Source of the DNA: Melastoma dodecandrum
Lineage: Eukaryota > Streptophyta > Magnoliopsida > Myrtales > Melastomataceae
NCBI GenBank assembly: GCA_029817715.1
Contig: JARUPY010000533.1
Span: 392,001 to 456,000, forward strand
Reading direction: 5' to 3'
Length of the DNA stretch: 64,000 nucleotides
Shown here: positions 43,772-58,182 of the stretch, piece by piece
Numbering within the stretch: the stretch's first letter is position 1
How the letters are laid out: each line of letters opens with the position of its first letter
The notes under the pieces: model-generated
The model's input: the letters and a program-made list of their open reading frames with translations, nothing else
Database searches by the model: none
What the model was told of the DNA's origin: nothing
Made by a program: the position numbers and the translations under genes

Positions 43772-46700
43772 ATTCTGCCCTCCCACTCAAAATCCAAAAC
43801 CAAACAAATACACACACACCAACCCAAGAACACAACCGCCAATCTCTCCCTCTCTCTCTCTCTCTCTCTCTTTACCTTGTCCTAAGACAGCCCCTAATCG
43901 GGGTTTATACCAAAGTTGATGGGGGTAACTTATTTCTTGTCTTTGGGGTTGAGTTGAGTTGAGGTAGGAGACTTTTTGCATATAAGAGAAAGAAAGAGGT
44001 GGGAAGATAGAAAGTGACCATCCCCCCCTTTTCTTTATCTGACTCGGCTTCCTCGCACCACCGACGAATGTATGTATGTGCACACATAGCATATGCTACG
44101 GGGTAGCAATTGGGAATTTATTACCAACGATGGGGTCATCCTTAACAATGTTTCCAATCTATGCCAACGAGTCCCCGTTCCTGTTCGTATTATTGGATTG
44201 ATATGCGGGGGTAACCGTGCCTTGCAACCACACGGCCTTCCTTCTGCAACAACTTCCATAGATATATGTACCACCTAGCGTATGTTCCCTCTGCAACATT
44301 CCAACAGGCTGCAATCGTTGATGCTGCCTTGGGTCCATGAGACTGTCTGATAGTAGTAGGATTCACCAGAAGGTTCCTAAAAATGATTTCAATGGATCAG
44401 TGGATCGATGAGGAAAAGCTCGGGGACATCCTCATCATCCCCAAGAAGCAATTCTTTGAATGACCAGCTTCAAAAAAAAAAAAAAAAAGGTTAGTGTCGG
44501 GGGACCACGAGATCATTGTGTGTGAGAAGGAGGTGTAATAAATTACAATCCACTACCAGGATTATTTATTATTAGTTCAGGAGGAAGCCAATAAAACAAG
44601 ACCTGTTCCATCCAACACCAAAAAATATGTGGCCTATCATAATATATACACGTGTCTAAACATAGTTTGGGTGCAATTATGCTTTTAGCTTAGGGTAGAA
44701 TCTTATCACACGGTTCATATTAATTTATTCTCATCGTGCTTCGTATGACAAGTTCTTCATGTTGGTAACTAGAGATTAATGTCTAGGGTTTATCATTTCT
44801 GATGTTAATCTATTGTACAAGCCTATATATAGTCGACCCGACACTGCCAATTGCAGTGTGACCCAGTTCTTTTTTTTTTTTTTTGCAGGTTTGTCGCATA
44901 GTATTCGGCGCTAAGTCACTGAATCAAAAAAAAAAAAAAAACCCAAATTGAAGCCTCTTTTTTTTTTTTGTGTGTGCCATGCTTCAGTTCTGTTTCCATT
45001 ATTTTTCTCGTCGACTCTTTGCATGGTGTTTGGGGGTTCTTTGGTGATATGTTATACAGTTACTACCAGGTCAAAAAACTCGTCAACCGCAGCAGCACCA
45101 TTGATCCCTTCATGACTATCTATCATTGCTTCATCCATCGCATTTCCTGGCTGATCTATATTTACACTTTACAATCAATATGCTAGCAACATACTTACCA
45201 TTGTATGATGCCGGCTTGAATTATCAAGAACATAAAGCACATACACTCCTTGCATGTGCTTAGCATTCCACGGAACAAATTCAACCAATGAGCACAATAA
45301 TAAGTTTAACCGCAGATTCATCATGTATAAGTACTAGATATCTATGACGTATCTTCAATGTACAATTTTCGCTTGACTTCATTGCACGAGCAAATGACCC
45401 TTCAAACTTCTCATTGTCCAGATTTACACGTCTTAATTAGCTTAATCGGACCCTATCATAACTCGTTACTATTAATCACTTACCTATTTATACGTGCGTC
45501 ATGATCACAAAAAAGAGTATTGACGCTATCTGTTCAGAAAGATTCCGACTAAATAAGTAATCCAATACCTACGGCAACAATTCCATTAACCATTATCAAT
45601 CAATCAATCAATCAATAATCACGAGATCAACTAATTCAAAGTAACAAAATTCTAAGAATGTAAATTGTAACTAATAATGATCCTAAACTAATCAAACGAC
45701 CTAAAGTAACTAATTTCAAACAACCCTAATTTTTTTTTTTTAAAAACTAATATAATTTCCAACAACCTTGTCAAATTCCGTAATAATTATCCAAAACCTA
45801 AACATAAACTTTAAAACCTAACCTAATTAATAACCCTAAACTAACCTACAAACCCTAAGCTAATTCACACGAACGATCTAATATCAATAACTACACCCAT
45901 TAGGGGACGTCGGGAAAGATTGTGCTAGGGATCGGGGAGAGGGTGGGTCGACTGGATTTCGGTTGGGGGAAGGGGGTTTGTGTAGGCATGACGAATAAAT
46001 GAAAGGGGGTGTCTCTTTGATTTTTAAATAAAGTTGTTTAAAATCTCTACATTTAAGCAACCCAATAAGTGACAGGAGCTAAAAGGACTGTAATTTTTCT
46101 TGAAAACGTGGTCATAGTCTCTCTGAGTCACCGTAAAATAATTTGAAGTAATTGGGGGGTCACGTGGTCCTATCCTAACCCACTCTAAGTCTAAACCTAG
46201 TTAAAGCAAAGGTTTTCTTAAGTGTAAGAATAGCATGGTCCATAACCACATTTGAAATGCTGCGTTTTTACGTGGTATGAATCGCATGTAAAGTCACTCT
46301 CTTGACATAATATTGCGATTGGGAATCTTTCTCTTTTTTTTAAATAAAAAAAAAAATATCGCGATCAATGAATGCTAGACACGCGCTACTCAAAAGTTTC
46401 ACGAATTAAAAACCTAAAATTTTTTAAATAAATCTTATTGCCGCAAAAAAAAAAAAAAAAAAAAAAAACTCAATGATGACTTAGTCGTCGGGTGGACCAC
46501 CGAGAAAACAACAACAGTGTGTGATCGTAGAAGAGACGGGGGAAAGATGAAGAAAAGAAAAAGGAAAGAGGTTGGGTGCAGTACTCGATCCCCAAAAAAG
46601 TCAGTCGTGGGTGCGGGGGATGGAGAAAGCTTGTCAAACTCATGTTCCCAATTTTAGGGCGGACAACGTCAACGTCACCTTGTAATAACCCGTCGGACAC

Positions 46701-48709
46701 TTTCCATTTTTGGAAACTTCTTGTTCCCCACAAGTCATGTCCCTCTCCCCCATTTCTCACCTTTTATCATTTGAGAAACTTACCCATCATGCCATTTTCT
46801 TGTTCATACTCGGGGAATTCCCCAAACAAGGTAACTATTTCCTTTTTCCTTTCGGACCAAAACTAACCCCAACCCCGCAATTTCCTTAGTCGAGAAGCCA
46901 AGAAAATCCTCATTTTCTGTACAATTTGAATTTCTAGATAATAATAATATGCACACCTCAATCCAACTAGCTGTCTTTAGCTTTTTAATTCGTAGAACCT
47001 ACCTACAAAAATGAGGTGTCCTTTGAATTTTCTGTCACTTGTTGTCGGAGTGTGATCATGAAGCTCAACCAACTCGGAAAACGAGTGAAATGGAGAAAGA
47101 ACAGGTGGAGATGATATCATCACCAACCAATTAGGACCCCACACGGAAATCAAATGGCCTCACAGCATATGTATTGTCGAATGAGAAACCACAATTTTTC
47201 AGATTATGGCACAGCACGACATGCTTCCACAACAATTAAGACTCGCATAAGCTAATAGGTTTTAGGCCTACTAAAGGATCCCTGTTTTTTGTTTCTTTTC
47301 CTTTCAATCGATATAATACAAACAACACCACCAGATTATGATTCCCCACTTCAGGATAATCTTGTTTGGTTTTATTTCTGGAATCGGTCTAATTTGATCC
47401 CTCCCCCTAATCTCAGAAGACTAAATCCATCTTCCTTCCCTAATGCAATCCCAATTATTGTCCTCTAGTTTCCGTACAATCAACCCGATAAATACACGGC
47501 ACTCTAATTACTGAACAAGCCACGATAAAATAAAATAGCGGCAAAATTAGGTCGTGATGAGTGATGATGACTTAAGGCTAGACAGGGATTCGAATGTCCC
47601 TGTCGAAAAACAGCTAACATAACCAATGACAGACAACAAAGACATCATGTGAAGTCCTCCCACCCCCAACATCACACAGGCATCCCTATTCCAGGCGAGA
47701 GGAGAACTTTGCCCACATGATAGAGTAACAGGGAAGTAAACAAAAGATGGGGGCCATACATTGGTTTCTTACCTTTTCGGCCTCTGTTTCCGGAAGCTTG
47801 TCGCTCTGCCTATTCCCTTGTCGTTGTTGGTTCACTAACTATAATTACAAAGATAGATACATACACTTGGAAGGAAGAAAAGGAAATGCTCCGTGACCAT
47901 ATTACCAAATTACGCATGCTCCGGAAGGGTTTGATGAACGAGCTCTCTTCAAGTATGGTCCAGCTCCCTGATGCAGCATTTTAGCCATACACTCCCAGAG
48001 TCTGTCGTAGTCACTCTCGTCAGGAAGACGAGATCAAAGGGATTAATCATCTTTCTGCCCTGATTGATTCACACCCCAACCAATCAAATTACCAAAACCA
48101 ATTAACTCATTTCTTGATGTTAAGGAATCTACACTGACGTTGAAACGGTTTCTGCTACTGCTGTCAAGAAATATAACGTCCAAGGCTGGAGGAATATGGG
48201 TTAGAACTCACTAAAGGAACCAATTTTAAATTACCATGACATTAACGATTCAAATGATTACTTTTTGTATTGAAGATGGCCATCCTTAGTCCTACATGGG
48301 ATGAATTAAACCCCTCGGCAGTCAACACATTCCTAGATACGTCAGATGTCTTTGCAGGTGAAGCCACAAGAAGACATGAGTGGTCTCAGGTGGACATGAT
48401 GGCGGCTTAGGTGCTTAGTAAACACACGAGCAAGTAGTTATAGTTATCGAGGTCAAAAGATATTGTTGCGAGGTGCTAAGTCCACATAAGACTACCCCCA
48501 CAGTGGTCCAACAATTCAAACCAATGTTGATATCTGGATTTAAGTAGTCGCCAAAACCATTGCTAACTTTCTCTAAAGGATGAAAAGGGTGATGCTAGTA
48601 TGTTTACCATCGCTAAAGAAAGCAGTGAAGCTGACAGGACTAATTGGAAAGGAAAACGACAAACCTGGGTTTTGGCGGAATATCCTGTTCTCCAAGATGT
48701 CCATAATCA
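43772..48709. other. SEP3 upstream region
   Basis: Nearly 5 kb without a recognisable coding exon. Positions 43772-44100 are SEP3 5' UTR/promoter with a (TC)n run at about 43846-43871. Beyond that the sequence is AT-rich with A or T runs (44472-44487, 44871-44884, 46446-46468). One perfect CArG box is at 46704-46713. Short open frames (46470-46866) have no family features. The right end may be 3' flank of the primase pseudogene. Confidence 0.45.
46704..46713. promoter_or_regulatory. CArG box (CCATTTTTGG)
   Basis: Perfect CC(A/T)6GG consensus for MADS-domain binding, about 2.9 kb upstream of the SEP3 ATG. SEP3 is known to be autoregulated through CArG boxes. At this distance a chance match is quite possible. 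Confidence 0.35.
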
Positions 48710-51700
48710 TCAGTTGTGTATCGTGGATTGGTTCTGCAAAAGACAACAGATGAGTCACCAGACAATAGAAAAAGGGAGATGGCATGTAGGGCTACTAATT
48801 GTACTTGAGTCTAAACAGCAGAAAATCTAAAAATAATGGGCACAATGCTTGGACATAGAAAATTGCATTGCTAGTCATATCATGGATCAAAAAAGTAAAT
48901 GCACTTTTCAGTGATCATGTAATATGTTCTATGAAGACCTTTACGCATGACTCAAAAGCTTAAGTTGGTAGAGAATGTTGAATTTGTGATTCATTTACAG
49001 ATGCCTCCATAATAAGCCAAAGGTAATTCTTCAGAAGGTTCTAAACCTAATAAATTATCATTCTTACAAGACAACACAATGAATGGCACATCGAGTAGCC
49101 CATAATACGATGCTAGCCCCTATTTTAAGCCAAGTTATATCAGCAGAGATGGACTTGGAGTCATGATGTTGTTTCTCCATGGAACTACCAGACCAATACA
49201 CACTTAGGAGCAATGTTCTCAGAAGTCTTGCCACATGAGCTCATCAATTGGATGTGTCGGGTGGGGGTATAATATTTAACTGGGAAATTTTGTCATCATT
49301 AGAGAGAGGGAGAGAATATGTAAGAAAGAAGTAAAAAATATGAATTAATGAACCAATACAACAGTAACCTTGGATTGTAAAATTTTTTGGCTGTCAGTGA
49401 AGTATTGGTTGGGGTGATTAATGCCTGCATCACAAGATGAGCCGTGGATGGCTTCAAAGGTTAATGTACATGCCAACTGCAATCAAATTCATTTCAAACT
49501 ATCAGTCCAGACATGAAAGGTCTTACCTAATACAGAAAGATGTGATTACCCGAAAGTGAAAGGAGTTGTATGTCTATAGACCTGGTAATGCCGATTTTTT
49601 GCTTTGTCTATTGCATCCTCCATTGCTCTACTACCTACTCCCATTTGACCTAGAGCAGCTCTCAAGTTCTCGTCACTGAAAAGCAAAAGAAACCTGTGTC
49701 ACTAAGTCATGCGATGCAGGACTGCATCTTCCAGTTATTTGGTTTGGCAGGAACTAAAACAATAATCACACCATAATGGGAGTAAAACTAAAGTCTCCAG
49801 TACAGACTATGGCTGAGGAAAATGTAAATCAATGCTCAATCCTGTCCATGCATGATAACAAATTTTTCTACCAAGAATCCGGCTAATCCACATAAATGTT
49901 ATCTGGAATTCATGGAATGAATTACTAGAACTATAAAAAACTTCTGATCAACATCATTCAAAATTTCTTAAATAAACCATCGTGAATTTTTCAACTAGAA
50001 ATCCTATACGATCCACTTTTCTCTTAAATCACGATTATCACCATCTCCAGCTTCATCACCAAGAGCACATCCATGTTTCAAGTTAAATTAAATCCATATT
50101 TGATGATTTTTAAGGTCTATAGGAATTGGAATTATAGTATAGCATATTAGCGTAGGGAATCCCCTCTTCTATTAACAGAGTAATAAGTACAGTAAAAGCA
50201 TTTTAATCTAATTAACATGCTATAAAAAGAGCTTTAGTCTATCCCCATGGAGTTCGCTACATGACAGATGCAGGAGTAGAGATTAGTTCTCTATCAAGTA
50301 AAACAATGTGGCATACAACAGGATGACGACGTCGATAAATTTAGAGAAAAAATGGTAACCTGAAATGTCTGAAAGGACATCCGTGGTGATCCCCAACTCT
50401 ATGGGTAGATGAAATAATTCTTTGACAAGAATGGGGAGCATAATCCTGTGTAACCCAGCAGAACAAAACAAGAAGTTGGTGGTCACTCAACGATGCTAAT
50501 ACAGAAAAGAGTTCAAAGATCCAGTCCTTCTCATAAAATTGTCCCGGTGCAGTCAACTTGATTGTGGAAAGAGACAGACTACAAGAGTCCCTTAACTTTT
50601 GGAATGACTCTTGCCAATACCACGAGAAAGGACAAAACTACTCAAGGCCAGAGAACATAGTAAATTGATATAGCATAACCCGTATCCATATCTCCTTTCA
50701 AAACTATGTTACTCTCACTATGCTCATGATCGGGGCAAGGAAGGCTGAAAATAAAATAATAATTATAATAATAATAAACTTACAATTCTTTTTCCTTCTT
50801 TTCCATAAATGTGGCGTACGTTGTAGGCACACTCTTTCTCAAACCTCTCAGCACCAACCTATACGAGAATAAATAAATGAGGCATGTGGTGATCAACAAC
50901 ATTTGAACGATACAAAAGAGGGGCTGTGCTCAATTCCACTCACATCTGCAGCATTTGTGTGCATGCACGACCTAAGCATGAAAGAAAATCTGCCGGCACC
51001 TCAATGGTTCATAATCCATTTGCCAGATATGAAATTTAGAAATGGTTTTAGTAAACACTGCCCCCCCCCCCCCCAGATAATTTTCGCAAACCCAACAACA
51101 GAAACATAATGCCCAAATATAAGCAAAATAACCAAAAGAATACGTTCTGAAATCTCAGGGTGCTGGTTGACAACGTGACTTAACCGACCCACCTTCTGAG
51201 AGAAATCAGCTCTCCAAAATGCAAGTGCGTCATCCAACTTCAAGCCGACACCCTAATGATATTACGTATGAGAATGCAGAACTCAGACTTAATAAAGACA
51301 GCAAGAACAATACGTCCACAGAGAAAACATTGTGTAGTAACCTTCAAGAAAAGCCCTAATTGCATCCTCCCTGCATGTTTTAGATGGTGGTCCTCCTTCA
51401 ACTGCTCATAGGCCGCATAAGGAACTCGTTGATGGGGCATAGACAAGCCCGCATATTTTAACTGGGACGGGTATACCTTGGCATAAAGGTGGCGCATGCA
51501 AAGTGGGAAAGAGCTGTTGGCTGAGTGATCTATGTCCTTTAATGATACCTCCGTGGATTCTTGCGCCTGCCAAATGCATCAACAATTTTCGTCAATAAAG
51601 AAGTTTTCACATTAGAGTTATGCAAATGCCAATAGATAGAACAAGACATAGGCTAGACCTGGGAATAATTGAGGCCGACATAGGATGTTGATAAGGCTTC

Positions 51701-53938
51701 TACAATATGCAGTACATGTGAAAAAGATGACACTGTTGAATAAGTGGACCGTTGGTTGGCTAAATAGAGATTACAATCTCATCACAACAGCAATAGGATC
51801 ACCAAAATGGAACTCTTACTGGGGTCAGCCGCTATTTTTCCTGATCTCTAACACTAGAGGTCCATTTTCTGCAAAATAAGGCAAACTTAATTAACTCTGA
51901 AGTATTCGTCATCTCTGCCCTATAATATGATAGAATGCAGGAATGTAGCAATAGTATAGAGCTAATGAACACAAAGTGACAGAAGGAGATATGCAGCCTA
52001 ACATGTTCACTGGAAATCGCAATTATTATACATCCTCATCTATAAGCAACCATAATACCTATTTGTCAAAATGAGAGCCTTTTTGACAGATAACTGCGGA
52101 ATTGGGTCACAACAAGCGAAACCACCTGAAGTAAGAGACCAGCTTTAACAAAAACATAGAGAAATGTGAAACATAATAGAGCATGCATATGATCCTGCGC
52201 ATGAAGCATAAAAAGCCAGCTGATTCATCGCAACGTATGCATTTCCTCTGCTAATATACACTTTACGTCCAGCCACAAGTAATGGAACTTCTTCAAAGGG
52301 AACCTTCAGAAATTGAAGAAAATGAAACCAGCCATAACAAAAGCTAACTAAGGCCAGGTTGCAAAGCGGAAAATCTTCAAAAAAAGGAGCTTATGTGAAC
52401 CACATAGAATAATTAACCAAAGATTTTCTTATCGTTTATAAGTTGTTTTAAAAAAAATTAACAATTAAACAAGTGATATACATGTCCTTAGCCTGAGACG
52501 CTGCAAACACAGAAGAACAAGATTTGTAAGGTTCATCCAGACTCACCTTATAGAATATTGTTTCAGCTGCAATGTGAAAGTTAACAAAATCAGGGCTTGA
52601 ATATGCCATGAAAGACAATATGCTTGTAAAATTAGGAATGCCAATATCTCAATTAAGAGTTATATTAATCACAAGTAGCTATCTTTCAAAGAAAATCATC
52701 CACTAAAAGTGGAAGGGTCCCCAGAGTACGGTAGCATTGACGGGCATTGTTAACAATTACTATATGGTGTTAAATCTAAAGAGGCTATAAGAGAACTACC
52801 ATGAATTATCACATTACTGTGCTGAAAAATGTCTCTTCGGATTAATTAAGGTTTAATAAAACTCTATTGATACAACAGAACAGACTAAGTAATGATATTT
52901 GCCCACACCTGGCGGTAAAGGTGAGCCGATAGAACTAGCTACCTGGTCTAGTTTCTCCTTCACAATCTGTTTATGCCGGAGGATAAATGAGAGTGGAATT
53001 GTTTCTTTCTATTGGGAATCAAAAGGCAGATCTACCGGCAATCATGTGATGTATGCAATTTGAAAGTATCATCTACCTCAAAGTCAGCACCGTGAACTGC
53101 CTTGTAAGGAAGATTAAATTCAGTCAGCTGTGCTTTCTAATAAGAGATGACATTAATTCCCAATCAGAAATTAAAGTCCCACGGACAAAAGCTCGAAAAG
53201 TAAAGGCACTATTCTTCACGAGAACATTTTGAGAACTCTTCTCCAACTACCTGAGCTTCAGGATTCTCAAGCTTAAATCGATACCTAATGAGGGTTGTCT
53301 CCATAGAAAGGAACCATTTCCTGATGTCCTCGCTGATGGCACAAAAAACACATCAATAACATCTCACCTTAAAACAACAAGACAGTTGACAATAGAAACC
53401 AAAAAATGACAATATAAAGCAACAAGCTCACGTCCTGCAGTAGACGAGCCTAAGCACGAAATGAGAAATCACATCCTTATTGAGGGACTTGGATGCCTGC
53501 GGAAGCCTCGTGCACTTTCCAAAGATCCAAGAACTGGGAAGCAAAACAATCACGCCCATCCATTGGCAATAAACCAGAAATTCCTCAGTGCCCGAGGGGG
53601 AGGGGACCAAATAAAACAAAAGCGGCATAGGTTATTATCCTCGAGATCACTACCAGCTCCTCGACTTCCTCAGGCTTCTTCCCCCGTGACAAAGCATCAG
53701 AGATCGCCTTTAGAACTGCATCAACCGCAAGGAAAATCAATGAAAAGGAATAGAAAATGAAATCACCAGATCGGAGAAGGCGTAGATGGTTACCGCGAAG
53801 GCGGTCGAGGGCGAAGAGGTCGAAATCGTCGAGGCGGACCTCGGAGGGGGAGGGGAGCGGTAGAGGGGAAGCGAAGGGGTTGCGGCGACCACCCCTGCCC
53901 TCTGCCCTCGCACGCTCTACATCTTTTCTTCGGATCGA
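48710..53938 (-). pseudogene. PRIM2: DNA primase large subunit (PRIM2/PriL), unprocessed pseudogene
   Basis: Keeps its intron-exon layout. Exons seen include 53794-~53930, 53654-53715, 53432-53533, 53251-53332, 53077-53136, 52909-52966, 52547-52566, 52220-52303, 52059-52125, 51820-51868, 51659-51706, 51477-51566, 51342-51401, 51193-51252, 50784-50858, 50360-50445, 49582-49675, 49369-49476 and perhaps 48710-48733. Conserved parts include EDIRKWFLSMET, SSFPLCMRHLYAK, EDHHLKHAGRMQLGLFLK, the Fe-S-cluster Cys regions APHSC and HHGCPFRHF, LACTLTF and INHPNQYF. The normal protein partners the small primase subunit and Pol alpha to make RNA primers. Lesions: no in-frame ATG in exon 1, a 10-base insertion at 53491-53500, donor CT instead of GT at 52218-52219, two extra bases at 52080-52084, TAG at 51832-51834, and acceptor AT instead of AG at 51707-51708. 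The C-terminal exons are still intact. Confidence 0.9.
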
Positions 53939-54204
53939 TTACCGTCTCTCCCTCCCTCTCTCTCTCTCGCGAAGGGGGTCCCCAATGAAGTTGGCGGGAA
54001 AGCCACGGGATTTTCCAAATCGTTTTCGCGGGAGTTGTCATGGCGAAAGCTCGTGTGATCCGCACGTGTGCCGGCGAGTTTTCATTCATTCTTTTTTCAT
54101 TTTTACTTGGGAAAAAAATTAGGGTAGACGGCCTAGTTAGGAATAGACGGCCAAACCAAGAAGTTTTATAAGATCAAAACAAAATTAAATGCAATAATAC
54201 TTTT

Positions 54205-54760
54205 CTTACGTATCAAACCTGAGAGTACTTTTCTTCGTTAAAGTTATTATTTATTTATAAATATTACAAATTTATTTAATTTGATTTTTTAAACATAGGT
54301 CGACGATGATAAACTGCATCGGTGCACGCTATTAAAATAGGATAAATTATTTAATTAAGCAAGCGGCTCATCGATTTTAATAAACCCCATGTCATCGAGG
54401 AGGGGTGAATTATAAATGTTATGAATATCCCTCTTCCGGTTGTTCTCCTTCAGACACACTATTCTTCCTTTTTGTGTCTGGCAGAGTTTGGATTTGAACT
54501 CTCGACCTCTGGCTCAGAAATCACTGTTAAAGAACGTGAATTGTCTTAAAAACTCGAAGGCACAACATATTATGTACTTTCATTTTCAACAAACCCTTCT
54601 CCACAATGCCACCCACCTATGTTGAATACTTCCCCTGAAGAAAGTTTGTCGTTGTAGTTGACGTATGGGCTCACATATGAGTCTCTATAGTTTAATGGTC
54701 TCTCTAGTTCAACGAAAGACAAAGTAGATTCTAATTAGAACACCCTATAATGCCCACGGA
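54205..54760. repeat. Dispersed repeat, copy 1
   Basis: Shares two blocks with 56660-57020. The first is an AT-rich block (phrases TCAAACCTGAGAGTACTTTT, TTATTTAATTAAGC and CTCATCGATTTT). The second contains ACAATGCCACC, CCTATGT.GAATACTTC and TAGTTTAATGGTCTC. About 150 bp (about 54420-54575) separates the two blocks here and is missing in the other copy. Confidence 0.8.
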
Positions 54761-55439
54761 TTACATTCCAAGCAGATATATTTCATCAACCCTAATGCTT
54801 AATCGCAGTGTAACCTAAAACATGACATACGCATAATAAAAAAACAGGACATACGTATGACAGAGAAATTAAAGATCTCCTCCTAATTAGGCCATACCCT
54901 TCATCTGCCCATTCTCTACCCCAAGAATTCCTCACCTCGTATACGTTTATTGCCTTACCCTCTAAGAGAAGTGTCCCAAATCATGTAACTAGCATTGCGT
55001 GTGCCTCACCTTCAATCTCCGGAAGGGTGCTTTCGTAAACATCCTACAATAATTAGTGAATATTAATACAAGATCTAAATACGAAATGTTAACCCAAATT
55101 TGCTCACCTCTTTTCTATACGCCTGAATCCTAGGTTGAGGTGAAATACAACGCTCAATGGTTACTCTCTTAGAAGCTTCAATATGTGTGACTATATGTGG
55201 GATTTCTGAAAAAATGCCCCTCCTTCTTCCTATTTGTCTGTCTCGTCTTTGGAGTGATTATTTTTTAGAGAAACTAAATATATTGCACAACAAGACGACA
55301 CACCACTACAACTCAACTCCTCCTCCTCACTCCCTCGTCCTTCAAAACCACCGTCCTCATGAAAACCCTCCACCTTTTGTTTCGAACGTTCTCCGGTTAA
55401 ACTACACTCGACGTCAACTGTTTTAAAATTCGAAGGCGT

Positions 55440-55560
55440 GTCATATATATGTTTTCATTTTCCACAATGCCACCAACCTATGTGGAATACATCTCCTGGA
55501 GAAAGGTTGTCAACAGGTAAACCAAACCGGAAATATAGTTATATGAATAAGCATTTCTAT
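55440..55560. repeat. Dispersed repeat, partial copy
   Basis: Contains only the second block of the repeat (CACAATGCCACCAACCTATG, CTCCTGGAGAAAGGTTGTCA), directly to the left of the gypsy fragment in the same orientation as the other copies. Confidence 0.75.
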
Positions 55561-55576
55561 TAGACACCCTCCTCCT

Positions 55577-56659
55577 TCAAACGCACCATGTCATTATGTC
55601 CAGAGTGAACGCGTCGCTTTGGGGAACTAGGTGGGAAACGATTTCTGGGATACAATCACTTCCTCTTTTGGCCTTGTATCCTGAAGCCTTTTGGGCTAAG
55701 TCGTTAGCGACGGTATTTTCCCCTCGACCTATAAAGAGGAAAGTGATCGCTTCAAATCGCTCGACTAGTTTGCGGGCGACTTGAAGGTAGGGTGTGAGTT
55801 TCTCTTGGCATATAGAAGTACCATTCATCTGATTAATCACCAGTTGAGAGTCCCCCATTACTGTGGCTTTCTTGGCTCCTAAGGTTAACAGTTCCTTCAG
55901 GAGCGTGATCAAAGCTTCATATTCAGTCGCATTGTTGGTGTGAGTTGCTGTCAAGCGATACGCTAGACGAACATCTTTCCCCAGTGGCGAAAGTATACGA
56001 AGGCCTATACCTACGCCGGGTTTCGCCGAAGATCCGTCAAACCAACCCTGCCAGATGTCTTCAAGGGATTCTTCTTGGTCGATTGATACGGATGGATCGT
56101 GACTCACCAAGAAGTCAGCTAGAGCCTGTCCTTTCACCGACTGTTGGGATTTGAATCGTAGATCATATGCGGATAGCACTAAACTCCATTTACTAATTCT
56201 CCCAGTCAGTAGGGGACTTTCAAAAAAGTACTTTATAACTGGAGACTTGGTAATGATATGAACCTCTTGGGCTCCAATATAATGTCTTAGCTTAGTAACA
56301 GCATAAAAGACTGACAGGCACAACTTCTCCTTAATTGTATAGCGTTTTTCTGTAGCGGTTAGTTGTCTTGACAAATAGTAGACCGCTCTCTCAGTTTTGT
56401 CTTCCGCTTCTTGGGCTAACATAGCTCCGATGACTGATTCAGTCGCTGCCACATAAAGCAGATAAGGCTTTCCTACCCGAGGAGGAGCAAGTACAGGCGA
56501 CTTCATTAAATACTCCTTTAAGCCTTCAAATGCTTTCTGGTGTTCGTCGCCCCACACAAAGTTTCCCTTCGCCTTTAGTAAAGTCGAGAAGACTTTTGTC
56601 CGTCCAGCGACGTTACCAATAAATCGCCTCACACAACCTACCAGGAGGAAAATTTTCAA
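55577..56659 (-). mobile_element. Ty3/gypsy retrotransposon fragment: RT thumb, RNase H and second RNase H
   Basis: An open 360-codon frame. It begins at the end of reverse transcriptase (CVRRFIGNVAGRTKVFSTLL). It passes through the Ty3-type RNase H/connection region (PYLLYVAATESVIGAMLAQE, AVYYLSRQLTATEKRY, KLCLSVFYAVTKLRHY). It then enters a second RNase H domain with acidic motifs WFDGSSAKPGVG, NNATEYEAL and VMGDSQLVINQM. A second, 'archaeal-type' RNase H is characteristic of the Tat/Ogre group of plant gypsy elements. Gag, protease, the RT core, integrase and LTRs are absent. It is flanked on both sides by copies of an unrelated dispersed repeat. Confidence 0.9.
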
Positions 56660-57020
56660 AGAAAGTTCAAACCCGAGAGCACTTTTCTTAAGTTATTATT
56701 TATTTATTTATAAGTACTTAGAAATTTATTTAACTTTATTTATTGACAAACTGCTTCAGTGTGTGTACGCTATTAAAATATGATAAGTTATTTAATTAAG
56801 CTAGGAGCAGCTCATCGATTTTGACAAACCTCGTTTCATTTTCAAAAAATGTTTCTCCACAATGCCACCAACCTATGTCGAATACTTCTCCTGGAGAAAG
56901 GTTGTCAACAACAGGGTTGTAGTTGACATATGTGTTTACACATGGGTCTCTCTAGTTTAAATGGTCACTATAGTTTAATGGTCTCACATATGGGTTCTAA
57001 TTAGAACCGGATTGTAACTT
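56660..57020. repeat. Dispersed repeat, copy 2
   Basis: The right-hand copy of the repeat seen at 54205-54760, in direct orientation. It starts with TCAAACCCGAGAGCACTTTT right at the gypsy fragment's edge, followed by the AT-rich block and then the CACAATGCCACC block and GTAGTTGACATATG. Confidence 0.8.

Positions 57021-58182
<1,162 letters not shown>

Larger units (their letters stand above)
53939..55576. other. Flank of primase pseudogene to gypsy fragment
   Basis: The left end is the former primase promoter. Most of the rest is repeat copy 1 (54205-54760) and a partial copy (55440-55560), described separately. No gene is recognised in 54760-55440. Confidence 0.45.

Noticed and set aside
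52967..53010. Upstream extension of a primase exon (KETIPLSFILRHKQ)
   Set aside because: In phase with an alternative acceptor, but the shorter exon matches the remembered family spacing better. Irrelevant for a dead gene.
53790..54089. 99-codon minus-strand frame with a real ATG overlapping primase exon 1
   Set aside because: It is in a different frame from the conserved EVRLDDFDLFALDRLR sequence and shows no primase residues, so it does not rescue the missing start.
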